From Hirudinaria manillensis (lineage: Eukaryota > Annelida > Clitellata > Hirudinida > Hirudinidae), in contig CM067534.1 of NCBI GenBank assembly GCA_034509925.1, forward strand, positions 1,962,501 to 2,026,500: 64,000 bases of DNA. The letters run 5' to 3'. The notes under the pieces are model-generated. The model was not told the origin of the DNA. It searched no databases and saw nothing but the letters and a program-made list of their open reading frames with translations. Positions 44,751 to 55,843 of this stretch are shown here, in pieces. Position 1 is the first letter of the stretch, and every line of letters starts with the position of its first letter. The position numbers were made by a program, and so were the translations under genes.

Positions 44751-46246
44751 GGATTCAACTCGTTTATCGGCGAGGATTGTAACGTTTCGCATCTCGGCCC
44801 CTGCTGAGCGACATTGGCTTTGGCCGTTGAAGGAGGATCTGAGGAGAGCCAACACCATGTCGTCCGGCATGGAATCCAGAGCTGAGGAAGAAGGCCGAAG
44901 TTTCCATCAAACTCTGGCAAGACTTTATGGCTAACGAGGGACAGTCGGGCCAGCCAATGAATGGCAATCAGAAGTTAATTTTTGGCACAAACCGTGTTTC
45001 ATTATGAAATTATATTTCCATGTTTTCTATTATATCGAAACATCTGTTATTCACAGACAAAAACAATTTTCTTATGTAGTCCAATTTCATCTCTTAATTC
45101 AATTATCACATTTTAATTATGAAATGAGATGACTCAGAAAAGCCTGACTAGAACTTGAAAGAGAAATACCTTTAACTTGAGATGCTCTTGGACCACTCCA
45201 AAGATTCTTGACCGGGTATGCATAATCTCGGTCAGGTGACCATTTACACCTTTTTCGAGCAGTGTCAGAATTGAATCCACAACGCACCTACCAAAAGTGC
45301 TCTTAAAATTGTAAGATACTTAAATTTAAAAAAAAAAGTAATTTTAAATGTGCGAGAATTGTCTCTCTCATCCTTTAAAATATTCGTTCACAATCCTCGT
45401 TTATTTTGAGAATGGAAAACAGCATCATCATCAGTGGTCTTCAGAGTTGACAAAGTAAAAAGCAGATAAAACTTGATCTTCCATGCGCATGACCAAGAGC
45501 AATCCAAGCCTAACCCTAACCTAACTGGAAAGTCACAATCAAATATATATTCAAACCATATTCTAATGAACGGACAAAATTTTAAAGATACCTTTGTATT
45601 TTGGCGTGCTGAAATACAGACGTCATTATCTATCTAGTTGCTTGGATAAAATTTAGAACGAAAGGTTCACATGCATGAATTCTAAAGAAATTGTGAATGT
45701 CCGTGCGCGAAACATAATTGAAATAAAGTATTCTTGTTATTAATCAAAGTATGAATAAATGGTGAATTGGAATATGATATTGTCTAATGTAAAAAATACT
45801 TCTGTGCTCAAAAATAACAAAACCTACTCTCAGATGCGTCAACGCACTAGTGGATAAGTGACAGGCACTAAAAATCAATGCTAGCTAGCTAACTTTTCCC
45901 ATTCACTTGATATTGTCGTTACAACCAACTATTTTAACCTCATAGCTTCATTCACCACTACAAAATACGTAATCAATGGTTAAGCTAGATAATCAGTAAC
46001 CATCTGACATCCCTTGCAATTGCTTGGTCATATCACAAAAGTACAGCACAGGAGACAATGAAAAACGGTGATCCAAGTGTAGCATGTATTTATAGGGGCA
46101 AAAACTCTCCAAGAATAAAAAATTCCTATGCTTAACACACTGCAATTACTATTCAAAAGTTGTTCTGGTTTGTTCTAAAACGACACAAACTAGAATTTAT
46201 AATTCATGAAATTCAAAGTTAAAGTCATAAAACTCTTCTGCTTCTT
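44751..46246. other. Gene-poor stretch
   Basis: No coding region recognised. The last part presumably holds the 3' UTR of the minus-strand gene that ends at 46247. Confidence 0.5.
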
Positions 46247-47738
46247 TTAATCTTCAGAATCTCCTGATGTAATGGCGAATCTTTGAAGAGCAGCATCAAT
46301 CTGCTCATCCACAATTCTTTTTCTTCTTTCATTCTCTTCCCTCATTCGATCCAAATTTGCCTTTTTATTTTCATCATTTGTAAACCAGCTAAAAAATCCT
46401 TCATTCTTGATAATTTCTTCTTTGGCTTTTAAAAGTCCTTGGTTGTGATCTGTGATCTGTTGGCGCTCACGACATCTGGAATCAACGACAGATTTACATA
46501 TATCCAGTTTCTTTGTCAATAATTCATGTTTCATTGTTTTTTCAAGTTTTTTAAATTCTCCTTTTTGTTTTTGATCCTCATGAAATTCGTCATAAATCTC
46601 TTTGAAGTCTAAAAATATTGGTATGATTTTATTAATGAAAAAAGAAAATTTATTAGTTAAAGTCACATGGAAATTTGTTTTAACAAACAAATATATTTCC
46701 AAATCAAAATCGAAATCAAGGAAAGGGCAGCCCGAAGAGGGTCGAGACTTAATGATGCATAATAATTGGTAAGATTAATTATGCATGGAGGGAGGAATCC
46801 CAAGAGCTGCAGTGGAAAAATTCACATTAATGCTGACATATCCTTTTATTTTATGCAGCAGCTGCATGGTGCCGATTGGGTGGCAGGCTCGTGATTGATG
46901 ATTGTTGAATGTCCAGGCACCCTCTTCCGTTTTAAGGTAGAATTAAGGATGCCCTGATATAGGATATATTGCAATCTCCTAGATGTGTTAAACAAATTTC
47001 AAATATCTCAGCGAAATATAAAATATATAAGTAAATATTATGGCTTATTCCTTTTTCACAACTGGAGCATCTCCCTGCACGCATAATTAATCTTACTATG
47101 ATTTGTACTGTTAAGTCCCAGCTCCAAAAGGGATATTCTCCTACTAATTAAAATAAATTTAATCTTTTGTTTGAAGGGAGCTCCAAAATCAACATAAAGA
47201 ATTTCTTCAGTTGGTGTTACATCACAATAGTGAAATCATATCCAGAAAGATGCTTGGATAAAAATCTTACTTCTTGCAACATAGTGCTTAATTTTTCTCT
47301 TGTCAATTTCTTGAATTTCAGGATGTGAATCTATTAATTCCAAACCCAAAGGCAGATGATCTGCCTGATTAATACCAATATCCTGCAAGACTTTAAGATA
47401 GTTTTCAATCTTTTCATCAGGTTCTCCTCTGAATATTTCTTTAATTGTCATATAAAGACCATTTTGATATTCTAAAATATATTCTGTTTTAAATCACGGC
47501 AATTAAAACAATATCTTTAGACTGAAAACTAACCAGCTTTCAATGCCAACAACTTTTTCACTTCAACGTCTTTCAAACCCATTTTATTCAAAGCATCCTC
47601 TTCGAGGTAGCAAATATCTTTCTCTGTTGTGATGCCAATGTCATCAAGTTGTTCCAATATTTCCTCAAGTTTTTCCTTCTTGTAACCCTTGAATTCTCGT
47701 TTTAATATGTCTTTTAAGCTCATTATTAAGTACTTCAT
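46247..47738 (-). CDS. Small three-exon gene, SAM-like helices and coiled-coil tail
   Basis: Minus-strand exons: 47738 or 47723 (ATG) to 47534, 47471-47271, 46608-46247. Phases join and give 250 residues from ATG 47723. Residues 1-65 read LEEILEQLDDIGITTEKDIC then LNKMGLKDVEVKKLLALK, a SAM-domain-like pattern. A second similar helical stretch follows (IENYLKVLQDIGINQADHL). The last 120 residues are highly charged and coiled-coil-like, with GFFSWFTND inside, and end SGDSED. No named family is recognised. The promoter and a broken tandem copy lie just upstream. A stress- or immunity-inducible gene is only an inference from the promoter. Confidence 0.7.
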
Positions 47739-47792
47739 TAACTTGTTCCTCAATTTCGATGTATGACTAGCAGGTCGGTTTTAGGCTCTGAC

Positions 47793-47835
47793 TATTTAAA
47801 GATCATGATGCAGGGAAATCCCAGATTTCACTTTT
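47793..47835 (-). promoter_or_regulatory. kappaB + IRF-like + TATA-like promoter
   Basis: On the minus strand, in order, are AAAAGTGAAATC (IRF-type AANNGAAA, 47824-47835), GGGATTTCCC (a perfect palindromic kappaB site, 47813-47822) and TTTAAATA (TATA-like, 47793-47800). They stand about 75-110 bp upstream of the first ATG of the small gene. The motifs are seen directly, and use by Rel/NF-kB and IRF proteins is inferred. Confidence 0.6.
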
Positions 47836-47924
47836 GCCCTAGAATATTAATTATTCATGATTTAACGCTCCCACCCATGTTGAAATATTAACACTTTTAC
47901 TATCGAAATATAAAATTCGTTAAG

Positions 47925-48160
47925 TACTTGATAACAACTTTTTTTCTTCAACGTTTCAAATCCGTTTTCTTGAAGGCATCTTTTTTTCGAGGTAACAATA
48001 TTCTTCTCTGAAATATGATTTTTAGCTGCATTCTATTTATAAATATTTATAATTATATTGGGAATTGGCTCTGATTATGTAAGGATCATCATGGTGCAGG
48101 GAAATCCCAGGTTTTTCTTTTGCCCTAAAATATTAATTATTCATGATTTAGCTTATATGG
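47925..48160 (-). pseudogene. Decayed tandem copy of promoter and exon 1
   Basis: 48060-48160 repeats 47785-47870, including GGGAAATCCC at 48099-48108, tcttttgcccta and aatattaattattcatgatt. 47931-48010 resembles exon 1 at 47550-47620 (caacaactttttttcttcaacg, cgaggtaacaata-type blocks) with small indels that break the frame. The TATA-like box is altered. This is a partial tandem duplication of the small minus-strand gene. Confidence 0.75.
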
Positions 48161-48489
48161 TTTTATATTTTTTTCGAGCTACATATAAACAAAATTAAGA
48201 TATTACCGTTTTTTGGTTTTTAGAATCTCCAAACACGTTATTAAATACAAATGATTTAAAATTTAAAAAAAATTGATTGTACTAAATGTATTTATTCTTT
48301 GTATATTTATTCTTTTAGTATGGTTGAATAGGATATAATTTTTAAAGTATATTTTAGAAAGTTTTCTTGGTTTAAGTGTTAGGTCTTCACCCAGCAAACA
48401 CACCCCAGGGGGGCCCACGCGGGCATATGCGCGTAGGTTTTGACCGCGGGGGGCGCAAGGGACCCGTGCGGGCTGCCCGGCTATTAAGC

Positions 48490-48640
48490 TCGGGTTGCCC
48501 TACCAAATCCCGGCTATTAGTCTCGGGTTGCCCTGCCAAATCCCGGCCTTCAGTCTCGGGTTGCCCAGCCATTAAATCCGGGCTACCCAGCCTAATCCCA
48601 GCCATTATACATGGGCTACCCAGCCAAATCCCGGACCACT
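48490..48640. repeat. Subterminal tandem repeats, left end
   Basis: Four to five imperfect units of about 33 bp, each with CGGGTTGCCC or GGGCTACCC and AAATCCCGG. The matching CCGGGCAACCCGCC and ACGGGCAACCCGC motifs occur near the right end. Confidence 0.85.
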
Positions 48641-48779
48641 AATCGCGGATCGACCGTATCCAACCCGCCATAACTATTAACTGACGAACTATACATATAA
48701 AATATTTATTTTAAAAAATGGTTAATTCATCGACATTTAATTTCCTCTTTCGACTTCCAGCCCCTCTATCTTTGGCGTT

Positions 48780-49699
48780 CCCAAACTATTTGCGCAGCCC
48801 ATTTTCCAAATCTTGGATGGTGGAGGTTGATGTGCTTGGATTCTTCTTCACTACACCTGATTAAGATAAGTAGCACATGGTTAAAAGTTAAAATATATGA
48901 CATTAAGGCCACCTGACTAACCAAATACAACTTTCATCATCTCAGATTGTCCAAAGGCTTTTTTGCCACATTGCCCTGTGAGGTTAAATGATCGAGCCAT
49001 ATCCTCAGTTAAGCTGCTTCAATAACCTTTTCATCGTTGTATCTAGGTCATAACTTCCATTGACACATAAAGCAGAAGTCTGAATAAAAATGAAAAATTA
49101 TTAAACAAATATTAAGATGTTACCTTTACACTAACCAATTGAGATTTTATAGCAGGATCCTTTAAAAGGTCCTCAAAGACTAGAAATTCAGAGTCATCTC
49201 GAACTGGGAGATGCACTCCTTCTGGAATATCTGGATTTTCAATCGCATTGCCTTGGTTTTGACTCTTGATGAACATGAAGTTAATCATTTTTTTAATACT
49301 TTCTTGATTTGAAATAATATCCTTCACAACCTTTTCCAAATCTATTTTAGGAATATATCAATAATGAATGTGAATTTGTTCAATAACATTATAATGTTGC
49401 TTAACTCACCAAAGGTCCTTGAAACTATTAGTGCTGACTGATGGGTGATGGAGAATGAAACGGCATTGACGTATGATATGAGTGAGATGGTGATATTTCG
49501 GCCAGTCTTCTTTTGGCTCCATACTCATATCCCTTAGATTTAGAAACATTCCTTATGGAAGTAGGTGGCCAAAAACAATCAACTAGGGTTTTATCTTTCG
49601 TTATTTGGCAGATTTCGCTCTCCTCTAAATTTAACCAGGTATTTGGCAAATAATCCACTTCTTTTGTATTTTCAAATTCAACAATTAAAAATGGCATTT
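48780..49699 (-). pseudogene. DUF4806-like gene of the outer transposon
   Basis: Minus-strand pieces: MPFLIVEFENTKEVDYLPNT through DCFWPPTS (49699-49430), then HLPVRDDSEFLVFEDLLKDP with IKSQLVSVK (49341-49118), then DMARSFNLTGQCGKKAFG (about 49010-48920). They follow the order of DUF4806 proteins (a VEF...W..CyWPP N-terminus, then LPV...F...L, then GKKAF). A one-base shift before EDMARSF and a stop near the first donor indicate decay. Such proteins often accompany this type of transposase; their role is unknown. Confidence 0.65.
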
Positions 49700-49726
49700 C
49701 TAAAAAAAATCATGTAAAAATACATT

Positions 49727-50245
49727 TTATAAAACATTATGACACAACAAACAAAAAGATTCATCTGTTCTATTAATGCAATCCAACTCTGGTAACACAA
49801 CTTTATTATCCCATACACCAGTTTGAACACATCTTTCACAACAATTATAGCTATTGTGAGCTTTAACACAATTGACATATGCTCTTGCGGGGGCATCACA
49901 AATAACTGCATTCAAAAATATGTTAAAATTTCTTCCGTTATACAAAAAGCCTTTATCTTCTAAACCCTTCGTTTCCTCAACAAAATCACTTAAATAATCA
50001 TTAATAGAAGTTGGCTTTCCACTCCCACAAAATATTGCAACAGGAAAAACATCAGAATTTGGATCTTCTGAAATGCAAGCTAGAATAGGCCATAAATTGA
50101 TATTTGAACTTTTGAAAAGTGGCATTCCATCTATGCTTACATTAATGTATAAAGTATTTGTAGAAATATCTTTTCCAATTAAATTAACATATTTCTCTAA
50201 CCAAAACTGTATTCCAAAATAGTAATACGACGGTGAAGTTGGCAA
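49727..50245 (-). pseudogene. Transposase, C-terminal piece
   Basis: The frame reads LPTSPSYYYFGIQFWLEK, then VSIDGMPLFKSSNINLWPIL, VAIFCGSGKP, NAVICDAPARAYV and NCCERCVQTG. These are the conserved blocks of a DDE-type transposase family common in invertebrate genomes. It ends at 49727, well short of the usual length, and its N-terminal half is 8.6 kb away at 58840-59202. Confidence 0.7.
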
Positions 50246-50819
50246 ACTTTCGGCAAACTTTTTGAACGCCAATATCTCCGGAACGGAAAGAGCTAGAACC
50301 AAAATTCTTTTTTTAACTGATAGATAATGTTCACGGAAATTATGTGGACATAATAAAAAAAATTTATCTTTAACGGGAAATTTAGTACAAGTGGCCGATG
50401 CTCAAAGCCGATTTCCAGGAAAACGGAGCTTTGTGCGAAAAATCGACAAACGAATTCAGAATCTGCATTGAATTATCTTTCTAAAAAAATACGTTTCGAC
50501 ATTTCGCCATCGGTCAGAGTACCTCAAAATTAATTCTGAAAGCTCCCTAAAATTTGTTTACATTGCGAACCGAAGACAACGAATGCGCTAAATTTAACAA
50601 ATATTTCCAATTTTAACAAAAGATATATAGCAGAAATAGTTCATATCACTACAATATGACATAATTTGGTTAGAAAAATTTTTTAAATTATCGTTAAGCA
50701 TCTTTTGCTTGAGCAGGCTGATGTCGTGCAAGTCACCAAAGTCACAAAATGAGGCAGCGCAATCAAATCCGACTTTGTGCGAAAAATTCATCAATACATT
50801 TTAAAAGAACGCAGAAAGA

Positions 50820-51940
50820 CCTTTCAGAAAATATACGATACAATTATGTGGCATCGGTTTAAGACGCTCTATGACCTTATTATAAACGTTTCCCAGCAAC
50901 CCACATGAGGTCATTCCATCGTTAGGCAAGCTGTCCTCTTCTCACTATGATTTGTGCCAAAAATCTTTTTATGCATTCTTATAGCACGTTAAAATATCTT
51001 CCAGAAAATGTAAAATACAATGCTGGCGCTCCGGTATAAGGCGCTCTATAACCTTATTATAAATGCACCATAAATTCTAAGATCTTTTCTTTTCATCGTT
51101 TGGGGCTCTTCTCACTCGTCACACTGGTTTGTGCGAAAAATTGACTCTACTATTTCGATAGCATTTTCAAAGACCTTTCAAAAAATCTACAACACAACTA
51201 TAGCGGACCGGTACAAGGCGCTCTACAATTTTTTTTAATACTGCTCCTTAACTGCTCACACCTTTTCTTTCCATCGTTTGACGCGCTTTCCTCACGTCAC
51301 TCTGATTTGTGCCAAAATTCTATTTACACATTTCAATAGCTACTTCAATGGGCTTTCAGAAAATCTACAAACAAGTAACAGCACCCCTGTGTAACACTTT
51401 CTGTAATCTTATTATACGAGCCTCTCACATCTCTCTATCTTCGCTTTCAATCGTTCGTCGTGCTGTTCTCTCGCTACTCTGTTTTGTGCGAAAATTTGAG
51501 TCTAATATTTCAATACAGCTTTCAAAGACCTTTCAGAAAATCTATAACACAACTATAGCGGACCGGTACAATGCGCTCTGTAATCGTTTTAAAACTGTCT
51601 CCAGCTGCTCACATCTTCTTTTTTCATCGTTTGAAGCGCTTTCTTCATGGCGCTCTGATATGAGCCATATTTTGATTCCAATATTTTAATAGAACATTCA
51701 AAGACCTTTCAAAAAATGTAAAACACAATGCTAGCGCCCCTGTGCAAGGCGCTCTATAACCTTATTATAAATGCACCACAAATTCTAAGATCTTTTCTTT
51801 TCATCGTTTGGCGCTCTTCTCACTTGTCACACTGGTTTGTGCGAAAAATTGACTCTACTATTTCGATAGCATTTTCAAAGACCTTTCAAAAAATCTACAA
51901 CACAACTGTAGCGGACCGGTACAAGGCGCTCTGTAATCTC
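50820..51940. repeat. 177-bp monomer array, left arm
   Basis: Monomers start with CTTTCA(G/A)AAAAT(C/G)TA at about 50828, 51000, 51177, 51353, 51530, 51706 and 51883, with a period of 176-177 bp. Monomers 51000 and 51706 are nearly identical, as are 51177 and 51883, giving a four-monomer higher-order repeat of about 706 bp. The array breaks off at about 51940. Confidence 0.85.
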
Positions 51941-53020
51941 GACATGATCGCCGAACTCGATTCTCAAAAGTTGCGATGATCTGTTATTTCCAATTTACTC
52001 TAAAACCACAGCATATTTGGAGCCGAAAATTTGGTAATGAAGAGATACATTATTAAGACACAACATGTCTGAATATGGGGTCAGAAAACCGTCTTAATAC
52101 ATTAATTCGATACTTAAAACGAATCGCGTCGCTTAATTTAATTCAGAAAACTCGCTATTATTTTAGTCTTTTCGGCCAAAAACTCCCATTTAATGTTTGT
52201 TAAGTACTTTGAAAAGTATTTCAAAAGCTTATTTGTACTAAGATGAATGATATACCTACATTTCAAAATTATGAGAATGAAAATAAAGGTTTATGTTTCC
52301 TAATTTCGTTAATAATAAATTTCAAGTAAAATTAATTTTAGAAAAACATTACTGACAATTAAATCTTTATTTTGAGTTATATAATATTAGTTTTGAATAA
52401 ACTTCATATTTTAAATTTATCAGGCCGGTCCCCGACGAATTGTTTTCAAAACATGTCAGGGGTCGTCTATAAAGAACGTATGCAAAATTGCTCATATTTA
52501 CCACAAAAGTTTGCTATTGATAGCAAAATGAACTTTTTGAAGATAGTTTATCATACATTTTATCAAACTTTATGTTTTTGAATTTTTAGAGTTTCGCGTC
52601 CATTTTATATTTACGAGATTATAAGAAAAACTATTCACTTTAGAAGTCCCAACTTCGGCTTTGTCATTCATATTTCTTATTATTAACCTATTGCCAAAAT
52701 TATTTTGAATTTAATTTTTTTATAATTTTCGTAATTGAGAAAAAGAGCCTATAGGGCGCAAATCCGAGTCAATGGACTTGATCGCATAACTCGATTCTCA
52801 AAAGTTGCGATGATTTGTTATTTCCAATTTACTCTAAAACCACAACAAATTGGGAGCCGAAAGTTTGGTATTGGAGAGATATATGATTAATACACAACAT
52901 ATCTAAAAATGGGCCCAGAAAACCGTCTCAATATATTAATTTGAGACTTAAAATGGATCGCGTCCCTTCATTGAAATTCAAATAACTCGATATTATTTTT
53001 CTTCAAAAACTCTTACTTAA
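51935..53020. repeat. Direct repeat pair in the foldback core
   Basis: About 250 bp at 51945-52200 (tcgattctcaaaagttgcga, atttccaatttactctaaaa, cagaaaaccgtct) recurs at 52790-53020. The sequence between and around them holds no recognised gene. Confidence 0.75.
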
Positions 53021-53210
53021 TGCCTGCTACATTTACTGGAAATGTATCAAAAGCTTAGTTAGGCCGAAATCTATGACATAAATGAATTTCAAAGTTATTG
53101 TTGCTGTAATTTAAAGTTTGTAGGATAACTCCGTTATTAATGCATTTCAAAGGGTTTAAAGATGTAAACTCTTAATGTTCGTGGTATTTGAGGTATTGAT
53201 AAAGTTTAAT

Positions 53211-53264
53211 ATGAGTGACAGTTAATTTTTGTTAAAGTTTAGGTTATTGTGAATCGAATGAGAC
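53211..53264. repeat. Target-site duplication, left copy
   Basis: A 54-bp sequence beginning atgagtgacagtt and ending gaatcgaatgagac, identical to 56283-56336. It flanks the HERO-like retrotransposon. Confidence 0.93.
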
Positions 53265-55843
53265 TGGAGGAACACTTAGTCAGAACCTATAGTGACCTCC
53301 TCCAGCACGAGGCTCTTCAGGAAAGGCTGGACATTCCGGCGGTGCCGCTGCCAGCCAGCCCCTTTTGTATGGCGTCTCCTTCGCTCGAGGAGGTGAGAAG
53401 AGTCGTTAGAAAAGCGAGAAACCGCTCAGCGCCAGGACCCAATGGAGTTCCATATCTCCTGTACAAAAGATGCCCCAAGACACTATATCTGCTGTATTCC
53501 CTCGTCGAGGGGGCGTGGTCTTCCGCCACGATCCACGATGAGTGGAAAAAGGCAGAGGGCGTCTATATTCCAAAGGAGAAAGACTCCAGGGATCTGAATC
53601 AATTCAGACCCATATCACTGCTGAATGTAGAGGGGAAGATATTCTTCTCCATAATGGCATCGAGGCTCACAGAGTTTGTGATGGCTAACCAGTACGTTGA
53701 CATATCTGTCCAAAAGGGAGGAGTTCCAGGTGTACCTGGTTGCATCGAACACACCTCCATGATATGGGAGGCGATCCAGAGGGCCAGGAGGGGCCGGTTG
53801 AGTCTGTACGTAGTGTGGCTGGACCTAGCAAACGCATATGGGTCGGTGCCGCATCAACTCTTGTGGAAGACGTTGGAGGCACACCATGTGCCTCAGCCCG
53901 TTATCCGCATCCTCCAGGAATATTTTAACGGGTTCATGATGCGTTTCTCCACCCAAGCGTACACGACGAAATGGGTTCCTCTGCAGGTCGGGATAGCCAT
54001 GGGGTGTGCGATCTCTCCGACCCTGTTCGTACTGGCGATGCAGATCCTACTGAAGGCAGTTGGGTCCGACATTCCAGAGGCGCACATTGGTAAGGGTGTG
54101 TATATGCCTCCAATAAAGGCATTCATGGACGACACCACCCTGATTATGAATAGGAAGCGAGTCGTTCAGGAAACCCTGGACAAGCTGGACGACTTGCTAG
54201 GATGGTGTCGTATGGCCTTCAAACCTGCGAAGTCCAGGAGTCTCTCTTTGGTTAGAGGGAAAATTTGCAGGGACGCGTTCTTCGAGGTGGCGGGACAACG
54301 AATCCCCACAGTATCCGAGGAGCCTGTGAAGAGCCTAGGAAGGATGTTTGACGACTCGCTCACCGACAAGAGCATGAAGAACGCCATAGTCACGCAAACC
54401 AGTAAGGGGCTGCAAGCGATCGAGGCGGCGCCGCTCCAGGGTCGTTTCAAAGTGTGGCTTTTGCAGTTTGTGCTCCTGCCCAGACTCCTTTGGCCTTTGA
54501 CCATCTATGAGATTGGTCTATCGGCGGTCGAGGGGTTAGAGAGGAAAATCAATCGGCACACCAGGACATGGCTGGGTTTACCTCCAGCATTGTCGTCGGT
54601 TGCCCTCTACAGCAGGAGCGCGAGCCTTAGACTGCCACTTAGGTCCATCGTGGAGGAGTACAAACTCTCCAAAATCCGAACGCAGTGGATGCTCAATAAC
54701 TCCGCGGACAACAGGATCCGTGAAGTTAATCCACTGCTCAGATCTGGAAAGAAGTTCCGAGCGCAGAAAGAGATCGACGAGTCAGTAAATGTACTGATGT
54801 TCGAAGAAGTGAGGGGTCCTATCCAGACAGACCGTCACGCAGTGGGATGGAACCACTTCCAAAAATGGTCCCAGGCCAGCTCATCGACCAGGGGTGCGAT
54901 GATTGGCCAGGAGAGGAGGCGGAAAGAGGAACAAGATCGAGTCACAAAGGCCGTACAGCTAGCACAACAGGGTAAGTGGACAACTTGGGAGGATGTGATC
55001 CAACGGTCCCTTACCTGGAGCGACTTATGGAAGTTGTCTCCGCTCCGGCTGGCCTTTGCGGTAAGATCGATTTATGATCAGTTGCCTTCCAAGGACAATT
55101 TAAGGAGGTGGGGGTTAGTAGAAGACGGCAAATGTGGACTCTGCGACGGAGCCGAGACACTGCATCATGTGCTCAGCAACTGCACATACGCCCTTGCCCA
55201 TGGTCGGTATACATGGCGACACAATCAGGTCCTTCGAGAAGTGTGTGAGGCCACCAAAGCAGCAGTAACCAAAGCAAACTCGCGCGCAATCTCCAAGCAG
55301 CGGAAGATTTACTTCCTGCGCGAGGGCCACGCACACCTCTGCAGAAAACGATGTAAAACGCCAAGAAAGGACATCCTTGCAGAGGCAAACGATTGGACAG
55401 TCGCAGCCGACTTAGAAGGAATGAGGCACTATCCCCAGGTGCTGATTGAGAGTGGCAAGAGGCCCGATATGGTGTTGATGTCACCGTCGTCAGATGCCAT
55501 CATTTTGGTGGAGTTGACGGTCCCATGGGAGGACAGAATGCAATATAGCAATGCGCTGAAAGCGGAAAAGTATGCAGATCTGGCGGTGGACCTGGAAGCG
55601 AAAGGGTTCAGAGTTGACCTCTTCCCAATAGAAGTTGGCGCAAGGGGCGTAGTCGGCAAGTCGACTTACGCTTTCCTCACGAAAATAGGCCTATCTAGCC
55701 GAGAAAGAACGAAGACGATGACAAAGATGTCGGAAGCGGCGGAGGCAGCTTCGTTCTGGATCTGGCAAATGAGAGGCAAGGAAACATCTTCGGATGCCAT
55801 AGCGAAAGGACCGGAGAAAGCCGCCGATCTCCGGTCAGAATAA
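53258..55843 (+). CDS. Reverse transcriptase with CCHC and restriction-like endonuclease
   Basis: The frame is open over 53249-55843, and the first ATG (53258) lies within the target duplication. Reverse transcriptase blocks: LNQFRPISLLNVEGKIF, VVWLDLANAYGSVPHQLLW and the active site AFMDDTTLI (about residue 290). Further on are a CCHC knuckle CGLCDGAETLHHVLSNC (about 630) and a PD-(D/E)xK endonuclease RPDMVLMSPSS...LVELTVPWED (about 740). The end reads FPIEVGARGVVG and SEAAEAASFWIW, as in HERO-like LINEs. These copy their RNA into nicked target DNA. The endonuclease and RT seem intact, but the N-terminal DNA-binding part is absent. Confidence 0.92.
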   Translation: MRLEEHLVRTYSDLLQHEALQERLDIPAVPLPASPFCMASPSLEEVRRVVRKARNRSAPGPNGVPYLLYKRCPKTLYLLYSLVEGAWSSATIHDEWKKAEGVYIPKEKDSRDLNQFRPISLLNVEGKIFFSIMASRLTEFVMANQYVDISVQKGGVPGVPGCIEHTSMIWEAIQRARRGRLSLYVVWLDLANAYGSVPHQLLWKTLEAHHVPQPVIRILQEYFNGFMMRFSTQAYTTKWVPLQVGIAMGCAISPTLFVLAMQILLKAVGSDIPEAHIGKGVYMPPIKAFMDDTTLIMNRKRVVQETLDKLDDLLGWCRMAFKPAKSRSLSLVRGKICRDAFFEVAGQRIPTVSEEPVKSLGRMFDDSLTDKSMKNAIVTQTSKGLQAIEAAPLQGRFKVWLLQFVLLPRLLWPLTIYEIGLSAVEGLERKINRHTRTWLGLPPALSSVALYSRSASLRLPLRSIVEEYKLSKIRTQWMLNNSADNRIREVNPLLRSGKKFRAQKEIDESVNVLMFEEVRGPIQTDRHAVGWNHFQKWSQASSSTRGAMIGQERRRKEEQDRVTKAVQLAQQGKWTTWEDVIQRSLTWSDLWKLSPLRLAFAVRSIYDQLPSKDNLRRWGLVEDGKCGLCDGAETLHHVLSNCTYALAHGRYTWRHNQVLREVCEATKAAVTKANSRAISKQRKIYFLREGHAHLCRKRCKTPRKDILAEANDWTVAADLEGMRHYPQVLIESGKRPDMVLMSPSSDAIILVELTVPWEDRMQYSNALKAEKYADLAVDLEAKGFRVDLFPIEVGARGVVGKSTYAFLTKIGLSSRERTKTMTKMSEAAEAASFWIWQMRGKETSSDAIAKGPEKAADLRSE

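Noticed and set aside
50594..50794. Identical 66-residue frames in both foldback arms (50594-50794 and 58277-58477)
   Set aside because: Identity reflects the inverted arms. The frames lie in non-coding repeat sequence and start or stop without context.
51309..51979. Frames of 80-130 residues repeated in the arms (also 56785-57762)
   Set aside because: They are read-throughs of the 177-bp monomers. The monomer length is a multiple of three in some units, which keeps frames open.
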